25,719 nt of DNA, taken from the NCBI GenBank assembly GCA_934149115.1, contig CAKPDW010000012.1, positions 1-25,719 of the forward strand, in the 5' to 3' direction. The stretch is from an uncultured Clostridia bacterium (lineage in GTDB: Bacteria; Bacillota; Clostridia; TANB77; CAG-508). Position 1 is the first letter of the stretch; every line of letters starts with the position of its first letter. The notes below the pieces were generated by a model that was not told the origin of the DNA, did no database searches, and saw only the letters and a program-made list of their open reading frames with translations. The translations under genes and the position numbers were made by a program. Below are positions 6,853 through 14,766 of this stretch, piece by piece.

Positions 6853-9708
6853 CTAGCGCTTGATTTCCTCCATAATATGCGCCTCAATAACATCCCCCTC
6901 AACAATATCATTATAATTCTCTATCTGAACGCCACACTCATAACCATAAGCAACCTCTTTAACATCATCCTTAAACCTTTTCAAAGAAACCAATTTACCC
7001 TCATGAAGAACAACATTATCTCTAATAACCCTAACGATAGAATTTCTAGCAATCTTACCATCAGTAACATAGCATCCAGCAATAGTACCAACATTAGACA
7101 CCTTAAACACCTGTCTAACCTCAGCATTACCAATAATAACCTCTTTAAACTCAGGATCCAGCATACCCTTCATAGCAGACTCAACATCCTCAATAGCATT
7201 ATAAATTACAGAATACAACTTAATCTCAACGCCATCCTTTTCAGCCTCCATCTTAGCAATAGGATCAGGTCTAACATTAAAGCCAATAACAATCGCATTA
7301 GAAACCTTAGCCAAAACGACATCAGTCTCAGTAATTGCACCAACATTAGAATGAATAACTCTAACCCTAACTTCCTCATTAGACAATTTTTCCAAAGACT
7401 GTTTAACAGCCTCAACAGAACCCTGAACATCAGCCTTAACAATCAAATTCAATTGTTTCAATTTACCTTGTTCAATTTGACTATACAAATCATCCAAAGT
7501 AACCATTGAAGTAGCTTTCAAAGATTTTTCTCTTTCCTGAATCTTTCTTCTCTCAATTAAATGTTTTGCAGTCTTTTCATCCTTAACCTCATAGAAAATG
7601 TCACCTGCATTTGGAACAGAAGTCAAACCTGTAATTTCAACTGGTGTAGAAGGTCCAGCTGATTTTACTCTTTTTCCCTTATCATTAGTCATTGTTCTAA
7701 TTCTACCTATTGAAGAACCAACAACAATTGTATCACCAACATCTAATTTACCTCTTTGAACCAACATTGAAGTTACTGGTCCACGAGATTTATCCAATTT
7801 AGCTTCAATAACAGTACCCTTAGCCTGTTTGTTTGGATTAGCTTTTAACTCAAGCATATCTGCTTGCAATAATACCATTTCCAATAATGTATCAATACCT
7901 TCACCCTTTTTAGCTGAAATTGGAACGAAAATAGTATCTCCACCCCATTCTTCAGGTACTAATCCATGTTCTGCTAATCCTTCTTTAACTTTTTCCAAAT
8001 TAGCTCCTGGTAAATCCATTTTATTTACTGCAACAATAATAGGAATTTCTGCAGCCTTCGCGTGATTAATAGCTTCAACTGTTTGGGGCATAACACCATC
8101 ATTTGCAGCAACAACTAATATAGCAATATCAGTAATCTGTGCACCTCTAGCTCTCATGCTTGTAAAAGCTTCATGACCTGGAGTATCTAAGAAAGTAATT
8201 TCTCTATTATTTATATTAACTTTATAAGCACCAATATGTTGAGTAATACCTCCTGCTTCACCTTCAATCACATTAGTTTTTCTAATAGCATCTAATAAAG
8301 ATGTTTTTCCATGATCAACGTGTCCCATTACAACTACCACAGGTGGTCTTGTAACTAAATCTTCTTCTCTATCTTCACTATCATCAAAAAGAATATCTTC
8401 ATCTGTTTTTACATCTTTCTTTTTAGCAGTAATTCCAAATTCAGATGCTGCTAAATATGCGATATCAAAATCTATTTCTTTATTAATAGTAGCCATAACA
8501 CCAAGATTTAAAAGTTTTGTTATTAAATCACCACTAGTAATTTTCATTTCAGCAGCTAAATCTTTAACTGTAATTACAGAAGGAATTGTAATTTCTGTTA
8601 ACTTAAATATTTTTTGTTTATTTCTATTTTCCTGTTTTCCTTTTTTCTCGCTTCTTCTTCCTCTTTGAGTACTCAAATCATAATAATCTAACATATCAAC
8701 ATTAGAAAGTTTACTTTCTTGTTTTAAAGATCTTAATTTTCCAGAACTAATTTCTTCATTATTTCTATTTTTCTTTTTAGATTGTTTTCTAGACTTTTGT
8801 TCTTCAAATTGACGATTACTTTTTTGTTTATCAATCGCTCTATTAGAATATTCAATAACATTTTCCTTCTCAACAATATCAGAAGCAATAATATTATTAA
8901 TTTTCTTATCGATTCCTTTATCATCTAATTTTCTATTATTTTTATATCCATTATTTCTATTGTAGTTTCCATTATTATTATAACCATTTCCATTATTGTT
9001 TCTTTGGAAATTATTATTTTTATTATTTCTATTATATCCATTATGATTTTTTTGAGTATTATTATTGTTATTATTATGATTATGGTTTCTATTATTAAAA
9101 TTATTATTTCTTTCTTGTCTATAATTTGACGTTTTCTTAACAACTTCTTCTTTCATTACTTTCTTCTCATCAACAACCTTTTTTTCATTTTTTATTTCTA
9201 CTTTATTTTCAACCTTTTTAGGTTCAACTTTTTTCTCATCTGTTTTTTCTACATCAACCTTTTTTTCTTCAACTTTCTTTCTTTCGACTTTTTTAACTTC
9301 TTCTTTTTTCTCAGGTTCTTTGGTTTGAATTCCAAATAATTCTGCTACAGACATAGGCTTAGATTGTTTATTTCTATAAACAATATTATAATCTTTTTTT
9401 CTGTTCTTCTCAACAAAACCTACATCACTTTTTTTAGACTGTGATTTTTGCTCTGTCTTTTTTTCATCATCATTAATAATAACAGTTCTTCTCATAATAA
9501 CAGGTTTGTCTGACCCAATTTCCTTCTTTACTTCATTTTTTTCCTTATCCGCTTTTTTCATTGACTTTGCTATTTTTTCCGCCTCCTCTACAGTGATAGA
9601 ACTTAAATGACTTTTCAAAGTAATACCTAACTTTGAAGCACATTCTATCACATTTTTACTATTTACTTTCAGTTTTTTAGCCAATTCATGTACCTTCATT
9701 TTATCCAA
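6853..9708 (-). CDS. infB: Translation initiation factor IF-2
   Basis: GTPase that places initiator tRNA on the 30S subunit and promotes subunit joining. Motifs G1 GHVDHGKTS (about residue 460), G3 DTPGHEAF and G4 NKMD are intact, followed by the usual domains II-IV. The N-terminus has an IF2_N fold (KMKVHELAKKL), Lys/Glu/Val-rich repeats, an Asn-rich stretch (about 196-258) and a second IF2_N-like segment. The start is taken as TTG at 9708: GGGGGTGAT lies at ideal distance from it, and the resulting MDKMKVHEL matches the usual MxKMRVYE start; the ATG at 9699 is the alternative. It overlaps ylxQ by eight nt. The 3' part uses more G- and T-ending codons than the rest. Confidence 0.97.
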   Translation of the reverse strand: MDKMKVHELAKKLKVNSKNVIECASKLGITLKSHLSSITVEEAEKIAKSMKKADKEKNEVKKEIGSDKPVIMRRTVIINDDEKKTEQKSQSKKSDVGFVEKNRKKDYNIVYRNKQSKPMSVAELFGIQTKEPEKKEEVKKVERKKVEEKKVDVEKTDEKKVEPKKVENKVEIKNEKKVVDEKKVMKEEVVKKTSNYRQERNNNFNNRNHNHNNNNNNTQKNHNGYNRNNKNNNFQRNNNGNGYNNNGNYNRNNGYKNNRKLDDKGIDKKINNIIASDIVEKENVIEYSNRAIDKQKSNRQFEEQKSRKQSKKKNRNNEEISSGKLRSLKQESKLSNVDMLDYYDLSTQRGRRSEKKGKQENRNKQKIFKLTEITIPSVITVKDLAAEMKITSGDLITKLLNLGVMATINKEIDFDIAYLAASEFGITAKKKDVKTDEDILFDDSEDREEDLVTRPPVVVVMGHVDHGKTSLLDAIRKTNVIEGEAGGITQHIGAYKVNINNREITFLDTPGHEAFTSMRARGAQITDIAILVVAANDGVMPQTVEAINHAKAAEIPIIVAVNKMDLPGANLEKVKEGLAEHGLVPEEWGGDTIFVPISAKKGEGIDTLLEMVLLQADMLELKANPNKQAKGTVIEAKLDKSRGPVTSMLVQRGKLDVGDTIVVGSSIGRIRTMTNDKGKRVKSAGPSTPVEITGLTSVPNAGDIFYEVKDEKTAKHLIERRKIQEREKSLKATSMVTLDDLYSQIEQGKLKQLNLIVKADVQGSVEAVKQSLEKLSNEEVRVRVIHSNVGAITETDVVLAKVSNAIVIGFNVRPDPIAKMEAEKDGVEIKLYSVIYNAIEDVESAMKGMLDPEFKEVIIGNAEVRQVFKVSNVGTIAGCYVTDGKIARNSIVRVIRDNVVLHEGKLVSLKRFKDDVKEVAYGYECGVQIENYNDIVEGDVIEAHIMEEIKR

Positions 9709-10003
9709 TAGCATCACCCCCATCAATTATTTTAGAAATAGCTCTAGCAAAACCTTCATCTCTTATAGCAATAATAGCTTTATTTTTTTTCCCTATCGCT
9801 TTGCTATTTTCAAAAATATTTCCATAAACATATACTAGAACATTGTTCTCAGAAGTATATTTCATAAATTTTTCTTGAGTGGCCAAAGACGAATCTTCGG
9901 CAATAATGACTACAAAAACTTTTTTATATTTAATGGCTTCTTTTACGGCATCAGCTCCACAAACTATCTTTCCAGCTTTTGCAGCTAATCCGTAATAACC
10001 CAC
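9701..10003 (-). CDS. ylxQ: L7Ae-family ribosomal-type protein YlxQ
   Basis: Small (100 aa) member of the L7Ae/L30e/S12e/Gadd45 RNA-binding family, expected to bind kink-turn RNA; its precise role is poorly defined. The family start MGYYGLAAKAGKIVCG (glycine-alanine-lysine motif) and the IIAEDSS strand-loop are clear. The start is GTG, sharing one base with the rnpM stop (TAGTG), which suggests translational coupling, since only a weak purine-rich site precedes it. The 3' end overlaps the infB start by eight nt. The order rnpM-ylxQ-infB is the Firmicutes standard. Confidence 0.9.
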   Translation of the reverse strand: MGYYGLAAKAGKIVCGADAVKEAIKYKKVFVVIIAEDSSLATQEKFMKYTSENNVLVYVYGNIFENSKAIGKKNKAIIAIRDEGFARAISKIIDGGDAIG

Positions 10004-10275
10004 TAATTTTCTTCTGGTATGCTTGCAATTACATCCCTCAAATCCTCATAAATTTTCTGATTTATATCAATTTCAAACATTTTTGCTAATCTATTAGATT
10101 TAATTGCCTTTTTTAAACAATCCTCACTTTGACATATGTATGCACCTCTGCCATTTTTTTTACCAGTTAAATCAACAAAAACATTATTCTCATTATCTCT
10201 TACTATTCTAATCAACTCATTTTTTGGTCTAGTATTACCACAACCAATACATGTTCTTTCTGGGACTTTTTTCAA
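10003..10275 (-). CDS. rnpM: RNase P modulator RnpM (YlxR, DUF448)
   Basis: Protein of 90 aa from the YlxR/DUF448 family, reported to bind the RNase P RNA and modulate its activity. The family signature RTCIGCGNTRPK is near the N-terminus, with two cysteines; the central NGRGAYICQSEDC carries the conserved GRGAY motif and two more cysteines. The start is TTG with a strong AGGAGG seven nt upstream; no ATG fits the conserved N-terminus. It lies between nusA (17-nt gap) and ylxQ (1-nt overlap). Confidence 0.93.
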   Translation of the reverse strand: MKKVPERTCIGCGNTRPKNELIRIVRDNENNVFVDLTGKKNGRGAYICQSEDCLKKAIKSNRLAKMFEIDINQKIYEDLRDVIASIPEEN

Positions 10276-10292
10276 AATTTTCCCTCCTCTAT

Positions 10293-11435
10293 CTAAGCAT
10301 TTTCATCATTTTCTTTAACTTCATCAAATGTTTTTTCCTCTTCTACTTGTTCTTCTGATGGAAGTTCTTTATTTTCTTCTAACATTTTTCTAAATTGTGA
10401 TTCGCTTTTTATGTCTATTTTCCAGTTAGTTAATTTTGCTGCTAATCTAGCATTTTGTCCTGATTTACCAATAGCTAATGATAATTGATCATCTGGAACA
10501 ATTACTTGAGCAAATTTTTCTTCATCTTTTACATCAACTGCTAAAACTTGAGCTGGTAATAATGCAGCTGCAATAAATACAGCAGGATCTTCATTCCATT
10601 CTATAACATCAATTTTTTCACCATGTAATTCATTTATTATATTTTGAATTCTTACTCCTTTTTGTCCAACACAAGAACCAACAGGATCAATATTTTCATT
10701 TGTAGAATATACAGCAACTTTACTTCTTGATCCAGCATCTCTTGATATATTTTTTATTTCTATTAATCCTTCATATATTTCTGGAATTTCAAATTCAAAT
10801 AATCTTCTTACAAAATCAGGATGACTTCTAGAAACAATTACTTGAGGTGTTCCTTTTAATCCTTTTTCAACAGTAACAACTAAAGCTCTTATTTTATCAT
10901 TTACTCTATAAGTCTCAGTTGAAATTTGCTCTTTAATTGGCATTATTCCTTCAACTCTACCTAAGTCAAGAACTATTGCATTTCCATCTGTTTTTTGAAT
11001 ATTTCCTGTAATTATTTCACCTTTTTTATCATTAAACTCATTAAAAATTATTTCTCTTTCAGCTTCTCTAATTTTTTGAACAACAACTTGTTTAGCAGTT
11101 TGTGCTGCAATTCTTCCAAAATTTTTAGGAATAATTTCTACATCAATCACATCACCAATATCATATCTTTTACTTAATTTTTGAGCATCTACTAATGATA
11201 TTTCCATACAAGAATCTTTAACAGCTTCAACAACTGTTTTGCTTGAATATACATGAGTCTCTCCAGTTTCTCTGTCAATAACAACTTTTACATTATCAGC
11301 TGAATCGAAATTCTTTTTATAAGCTGTAACCAAAGCCGTTTCCAAAGATTCTAAAAGATAATCTTTTTTTATTCCTCTTTCTTCTTCTAATTCTTTCATA
11401 GCAACGAGTAGTTCTTTCATATCAATTGCTTTCAT
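10293..11435 (-). CDS. nusA: Transcription termination/antitermination factor NusA
   Basis: Binds RNA polymerase and nascent RNA and controls pausing and termination. With the ATG at 11435 the protein is 380 aa: N-terminal polymerase-binding domain (LEEERGIKKDYLLESLE, about 1-125), S1 domain (about 132-200, containing IVLDLGRVEGIMP) and two KH domains (about 225-350, containing DPVGSCVGQKGVRI and LAIGKSGQNARLAAKLT). It ends with a short acidic tail and lacks the C-terminal acidic repeats of proteobacterial NusA, as in Firmicutes. AAAGGA and GTGAT precede the start at slightly long spacing; an ATG at 11420 and a TTG at 11465 are alternatives. Gap to rimP is about 50 nt. Confidence 0.96.
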   Translation of the reverse strand: MKAIDMKELLVAMKELEEERGIKKDYLLESLETALVTAYKKNFDSADNVKVVIDRETGETHVYSSKTVVEAVKDSCMEISLVDAQKLSKRYDIGDVIDVEIIPKNFGRIAAQTAKQVVVQKIREAEREIIFNEFNDKKGEIITGNIQKTDGNAIVLDLGRVEGIMPIKEQISTETYRVNDKIRALVVTVEKGLKGTPQVIVSRSHPDFVRRLFEFEIPEIYEGLIEIKNISRDAGSRSKVAVYSTNENIDPVGSCVGQKGVRIQNIINELHGEKIDVIEWNEDPAVFIAAALLPAQVLAVDVKDEEKFAQVIVPDDQLSLAIGKSGQNARLAAKLTNWKIDIKSESQFRKMLEENKELPSEEQVEEEKTFDEVKENDENA

Positions 11436-11488
11436 TTTTTTATCACATTCCTTTCTATTTTGCAATTTATTTAACTTAATTTTTTATC

Positions 11489-11950
11489 TTACCATTCATA
11501 TACAGTCTTAGCACTTGAAATCATATTTTTTTCAATTTTTATTTCTTTATCTTCCAACTGTAAAATTAAATAATCATCATTATATTCCTTCAAAATTCCA
11601 CTATAAACATTTTCATTATCTATCTTTGAAAATAATTTTACTTCAATTTTATTTCCAATTTGTTTTATAAAATGTTCTTTCGTTCTCAATTTTCTCTCAA
11701 GACCTGCAGAAGAAATTTCTAAAAAATATTGTTCTTTAATAATATCTGCATCATCTAACACTTGATTAATAGCATCATTTACTTTTTCACAATCAGCAAT
11801 TGAAATTTCTCCATCTTTATCTATATAAATACATAAATGATACTCTTTTCCTTCTTTAAGATATTCAACATCATACAAATCATACCCTAAATCTTGTATT
11901 ATTTTGGAAACAAGTGCTTTTGTTTTTGTTTCTATATTATTTTCTGCCAA
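11489..11950 (-). CDS. rimP: Ribosome maturation factor RimP
   Basis: Needed for maturation of the 30S subunit. The protein is 153 aa with the two usual domains: the N-terminal alpha/beta domain (LGYDLYDVEYLKEG, then DADIIKEQYFLEISSAGLER, the conserved V/L-E-V/I-SSPGL-type motif with Ala for Pro) and the C-terminal SH3-like domain (IGNKIEVKLFS, YSGILKEYNDDYLILQLED). The start is TTG at 11950 with a strong AGGAGG six nt upstream. It is the first gene of the nusA-infB operon, preceded by a near-consensus promoter and a leader of about 85 nt. Confidence 0.95.
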   Translation of the reverse strand: MAENNIETKTKALVSKIIQDLGYDLYDVEYLKEGKEYHLCIYIDKDGEISIADCEKVNDAINQVLDDADIIKEQYFLEISSAGLERKLRTKEHFIKQIGNKIEVKLFSKIDNENVYSGILKEYNDDYLILQLEDKEIKIEKNMISSAKTVYEW

Positions 11951-11994
11951 TATTTACCTCCTATATTATTTGTTTCATTTCTATGTACAAATAA

Positions 11995-12017
11995 AGAGTG
12001 GAATTTGTTTCCACTCT
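11995..12017 (-). promoter_or_regulatory. Hairpin in the rimP leader, possible attenuator
   Basis: Perfect nine-bp stem AGAGTGGAA/TTCCACTCT with a five-nt loop ACAAA, followed by TTATTTG, a weak U-tract. It lies downstream of the rimP promoter and about 45 nt before the rimP start codon, so any termination here would affect the whole nusA-infB operon. A short U-tract fits a factor-assisted (for example NusA-dependent) terminator. It could also catch read-through from the upstream membrane-protein genes, which have no clear terminator of their own. Confidence 0.6.
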
Positions 12018-12041
12018 CCTGTAAAATATTTTGCCTTTATT

Positions 12042-12070
12042 ATTATACTACGCTTTTATCCTAATTGCAA
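12042..12070 (-). promoter_or_regulatory. Promoter of the rimP-nusA-infB operon
   Basis: Minus strand: TTGCAA (12070-12065), 17 nt, TATAAT (12047-12042). Both boxes and the spacing fit a strong sigma-A promoter. Transcription should start near 12035, about 85 nt before the rimP start codon. Confidence 0.82.
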
Positions 12071-12096
12071 GCTTTTTCCAGCACTTTATTTATCTT

Positions 12097-12741
12097 TTAA
12101 TCATTTTCTTTTATGAAACTTTCCAAATCATATTTTTTTCCATCATCACATTTAACTACAATTGTTTTTTCAGAATTATTATTAACTTCTTTTTCGCTTT
12201 GATATATTTCTTGAACTTTTTTATTATCTAAAGAAATCAATTTATTCTTTATTCTAAATACATCCTCATTAACTGCATCTTCTACATTCATTATTCCTAT
12301 CGAACCATCACTAGTTAAAGTAAGAACATATTCCTTTTCTTTGTAATTCATAACATATATTCCAGTTATATCATAACCATGAACTATAATCTCATCACTT
12401 TTTTCAACATCATTTTTTGCTTTAGGATATTTTTTCAAAAACTCTGCCTTATTTAATACTTCAAAATTAATTTTTTTATCTTTTAGAGTAACTTGAAACG
12501 TTCCTTCAGTATCTTTTGCAACTATACTATATGGACTTTCTTCTATATCATCAATAGAAGTCATTTTAGAATCTTCTTGCTGTAATAAATCATCTCCAAT
12601 ATTAATTTCACCTAATCCTGTACCACCATCATCAACACTAACATTCATAAGAAAAACAAATAATGCAACTAATAAAATAGCTATAAATACGAAAAAACAA
12701 ATAACAATTGTTTTTAACTCTTTTGAATTTTTCTTTTTCAT
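12097..12741 (-). CDS. Membrane-anchored protein of unknown function
   Basis: I do not recognise this protein (214 aa). It has a short basic cytoplasmic N-terminus (MKKKNSKELK), one hydrophobic segment at about residues 11-34, and then a soluble, acidic and lysine-rich extracytoplasmic part with beta-strand character (for example YVLTLTSDGSIGIM). There is no cysteine at the end of the membrane segment, so it is not an obvious lipoprotein. The start is ATG with GAGGTG upstream. It follows the small membrane protein by 11 nt and closes the run ftsH-small protein-this gene, just before the rimP promoter. Position suggests co-expression with ftsH; function is open. Confidence 0.75.
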   Translation of the reverse strand: MKKKNSKELKTIVICFFVFIAILLVALFVFLMNVSVDDGGTGLGEINIGDDLLQQEDSKMTSIDDIEESPYSIVAKDTEGTFQVTLKDKKINFEVLNKAEFLKKYPKAKNDVEKSDEIIVHGYDITGIYVMNYKEKEYVLTLTSDGSIGIMNVEDAVNEDVFRIKNKLISLDNKKVQEIYQSEKEVNNNSEKTIVVKCDDGKKYDLESFIKEND

Positions 12742-12752
12742 TTACTTCCACC

Positions 12753-12929
12753 TCATTTTTTATCTTTTGAATTAACATATATATTCAATATTCTTTCACT
12801 ATATCCAGCTGCTCTATTAAATTTTTTGAAATTATATCTTAAAGAAATTACACCTAATATTGTAAAAACAATTACAGCAATAATTAAAATTAAAGTACCA
12901 ATTTTATTATCTTTTCTTTTTTTGTTCAT
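12753..12929 (-). CDS. Small single-pass membrane protein, unknown
   Basis: A 58-residue protein with a basic N-terminus (MNKKRKDNKIG), one hydrophobic segment at about residues 12-31 and a charged C-terminal tail. The ATG at 12929 has GGAG six nt upstream; an in-frame TTG at 12941 overlaps that ribosome-binding site and is less likely. It is 20 nt downstream of ftsH. The length and layout resemble small division-type or regulatory membrane proteins, but I see no motif that names it. A modulator of FtsH is a possibility from position only. Confidence 0.7.
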   Translation of the reverse strand: MNKKRKDNKIGTLILIIAVIVFTILGVISLRYNFKKFNRAAGYSERILNIYVNSKDKK

Positions 12930-12949
12930 ACTAAACTCCAAATTAATTT

Positions 12950-14743
12950 TTATTCAAAAAAGCTATCAAATTCTTTTTCAGAAATAGTTTCTTTTTCCAA
13001 TAATGTAATAGCTACTTTGTGCAAAATATTAATATTATCCAATAATATTTTTTGAGCTTGTATATATGCATTATCTACTAATTCTTTAACTTGATTTCCA
13101 ACTTCATCAGTAATATCTTCACCAAAAATTTGTAATTCATAAGGTTCATCAACTTTTAAAGAAATTGGACCAAGTGAACTACTCATTCCATAAACAGTAA
13201 TCATATCTCTTGCAATTCCAGTTGCAACTTCAATATCATTACTTGCACCAGTTGATATATCATTTAAAGCAATTTTTTCAGCTGCTCTACCACCTAATAA
13301 AGCAATCATTTTCTCCTCTAATTCTGTTTTTGAAACATAAAACTTATCTTCATTAGTTTTATACATTGTGTATCCACCAGCTAAACCTCTTGGAATAATT
13401 GATATTTCTTTAACATTATCTTGTGTCTCTAGGAATTTACTAACTACAGCATGTCCCGCTTCATGATAAGCAGTCAATTTTTTATCTTTTTCAGAAATAA
13501 CTCTATTATGTTTCTCTAAACCAACAGTAATCTTTTTGACAGCAGCTTCAATATCTGCTTTATCAATTGCATCATGATTATTTCTAGTTGCTATAATTGC
13601 AGCCTCATTTAACAAATTTGAAAGTTCAGCACCTGTGAACCCAGCTGTATCACCTGCAATTTCTCTTATATTAACATCATCAGCTATTTTCTTATCTTTT
13701 ACATATAGTTTAAGAATTTCTTCCCTTCCTAATAAATCTGGAGCAGGAATTGTAATTTGTCTATCAAATCTACCAGGTCTTAGTAAAGCTTTATCAAGCA
13801 TTTCAGGTCTGTTTGTTGCAGCAAGCACTATTATAGTTTCATTGCTCTCAAATCCGTCCATTTCAACTAACAATTGATTTAATGTTTGATTGTTCTCTGA
13901 CTCTGCACCACTACTGCTTGTTCTTCTTGAACCAATAGCATCAATTTCATCTATAAAAACAATACAAGGTGATATTTTTTTAGCTTTTTCAAATAATTTT
14001 CTAACTCTAGAAGCTCCAAGACCAGCAAACATTTCAATAAATTCAGACCCACTCATTGAAATAAAAGGAACATTTGCCTCACCTGCAATAGCTTTAGCAA
14101 TTAAAGTTTTTCCTGTACCTGGTTTTCCATATAATAAAATTCCTTTTGGAATTTTAGCTCCCATGTTTTGAAATTTCTTAGGATTTTTTAGAAAATCCAC
14201 AATTTCAATAAGTTCACTCTTTTCTTCTTCTAATCCTGCAACATCTTCGAATTTAACATTTGTAGAATTTTCTTCATCAGAACCATAAACTTTTCCTTTG
14301 TCTCCAAGTCCTTGCATTTGGAATACCATAACCATCAACACAATTAACAAAATAGTAGGAATAAAATTAACAAAATTTTCAAAGAATGAAACAAATTTAT
14401 TTGGTACTTTTAAATCAACTTTCAAATCTGAATCTACTTTTAATTGTTCATTCACAAATTCCATAAATGGTTGAAGTGAATTAACATTAGTTGTTTTTTT
14501 ATCTTTATCATCTGTATCTTTATATTTTACTGTTACCAAAGAACTACCAACAGTCATTTCAATCTTTTCAACTTTATGATCTATAATATCTTGATACAAT
14601 TGATCATACGTAATTTCTTTTTCTTTTGCTTTTTGTTCTTTCATAACCATAGCACCTATAGTCGCTGCAACTACTATTGCAACAACTATTGTAGCAACTA
14701 TTATTTTCCAATTCTTTTTCTTATTTTTCTTTGGATTTTTCAT
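12950..14743 (-). CDS. ftsH: ATP-dependent zinc metalloprotease FtsH
   Basis: Membrane-bound AAA+ protease that degrades membrane and some soluble proteins. It is 597 aa, with two transmembrane segments (about 13-34 and 122-144) enclosing a small extracytoplasmic domain. Walker A GKPGTGKT is at 206-213 and Walker B CIVFIDEIDA at 260-269. The second region of homology, with RPGRFDR, is about 322-328. The zinc site is HEAGH at 427-431, with the third ligand in STGASNDIEVAT. The pore loop reads MFAGLGASRVR instead of the common MFVGVGASRVR. The start is ATG with AAGGAAG upstream. The C-terminus is short and has no long tail. Confidence 0.97.
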   Translation of the reverse strand: MKNPKKNKKKNWKIIVATIVVAIVVAATIGAMVMKEQKAKEKEITYDQLYQDIIDHKVEKIEMTVGSSLVTVKYKDTDDKDKKTTNVNSLQPFMEFVNEQLKVDSDLKVDLKVPNKFVSFFENFVNFIPTILLIVLMVMVFQMQGLGDKGKVYGSDEENSTNVKFEDVAGLEEEKSELIEIVDFLKNPKKFQNMGAKIPKGILLYGKPGTGKTLIAKAIAGEANVPFISMSGSEFIEMFAGLGASRVRKLFEKAKKISPCIVFIDEIDAIGSRRTSSSGAESENNQTLNQLLVEMDGFESNETIIVLAATNRPEMLDKALLRPGRFDRQITIPAPDLLGREEILKLYVKDKKIADDVNIREIAGDTAGFTGAELSNLLNEAAIIATRNNHDAIDKADIEAAVKKITVGLEKHNRVISEKDKKLTAYHEAGHAVVSKFLETQDNVKEISIIPRGLAGGYTMYKTNEDKFYVSKTELEEKMIALLGGRAAEKIALNDISTGASNDIEVATGIARDMITVYGMSSSLGPISLKVDEPYELQIFGEDITDEVGNQVKELVDNAYIQAQKILLDNINILHKVAITLLEKETISEKEFDSFFE

Positions 14744-14766
14744 TTTCTACTTCTTCCTTTCAAAAG

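Noticed and set aside
6877..7509. 210-aa open frame on the plus strand
   Set aside because: Antisense to the conserved C-terminal half of infB; Asn/Ile-rich shadow with no recognisable domain.
8640..9143. Extra minus-strand ORFs within infB
   Set aside because: They are alternative frames of the AT-rich low-complexity linker of infB.
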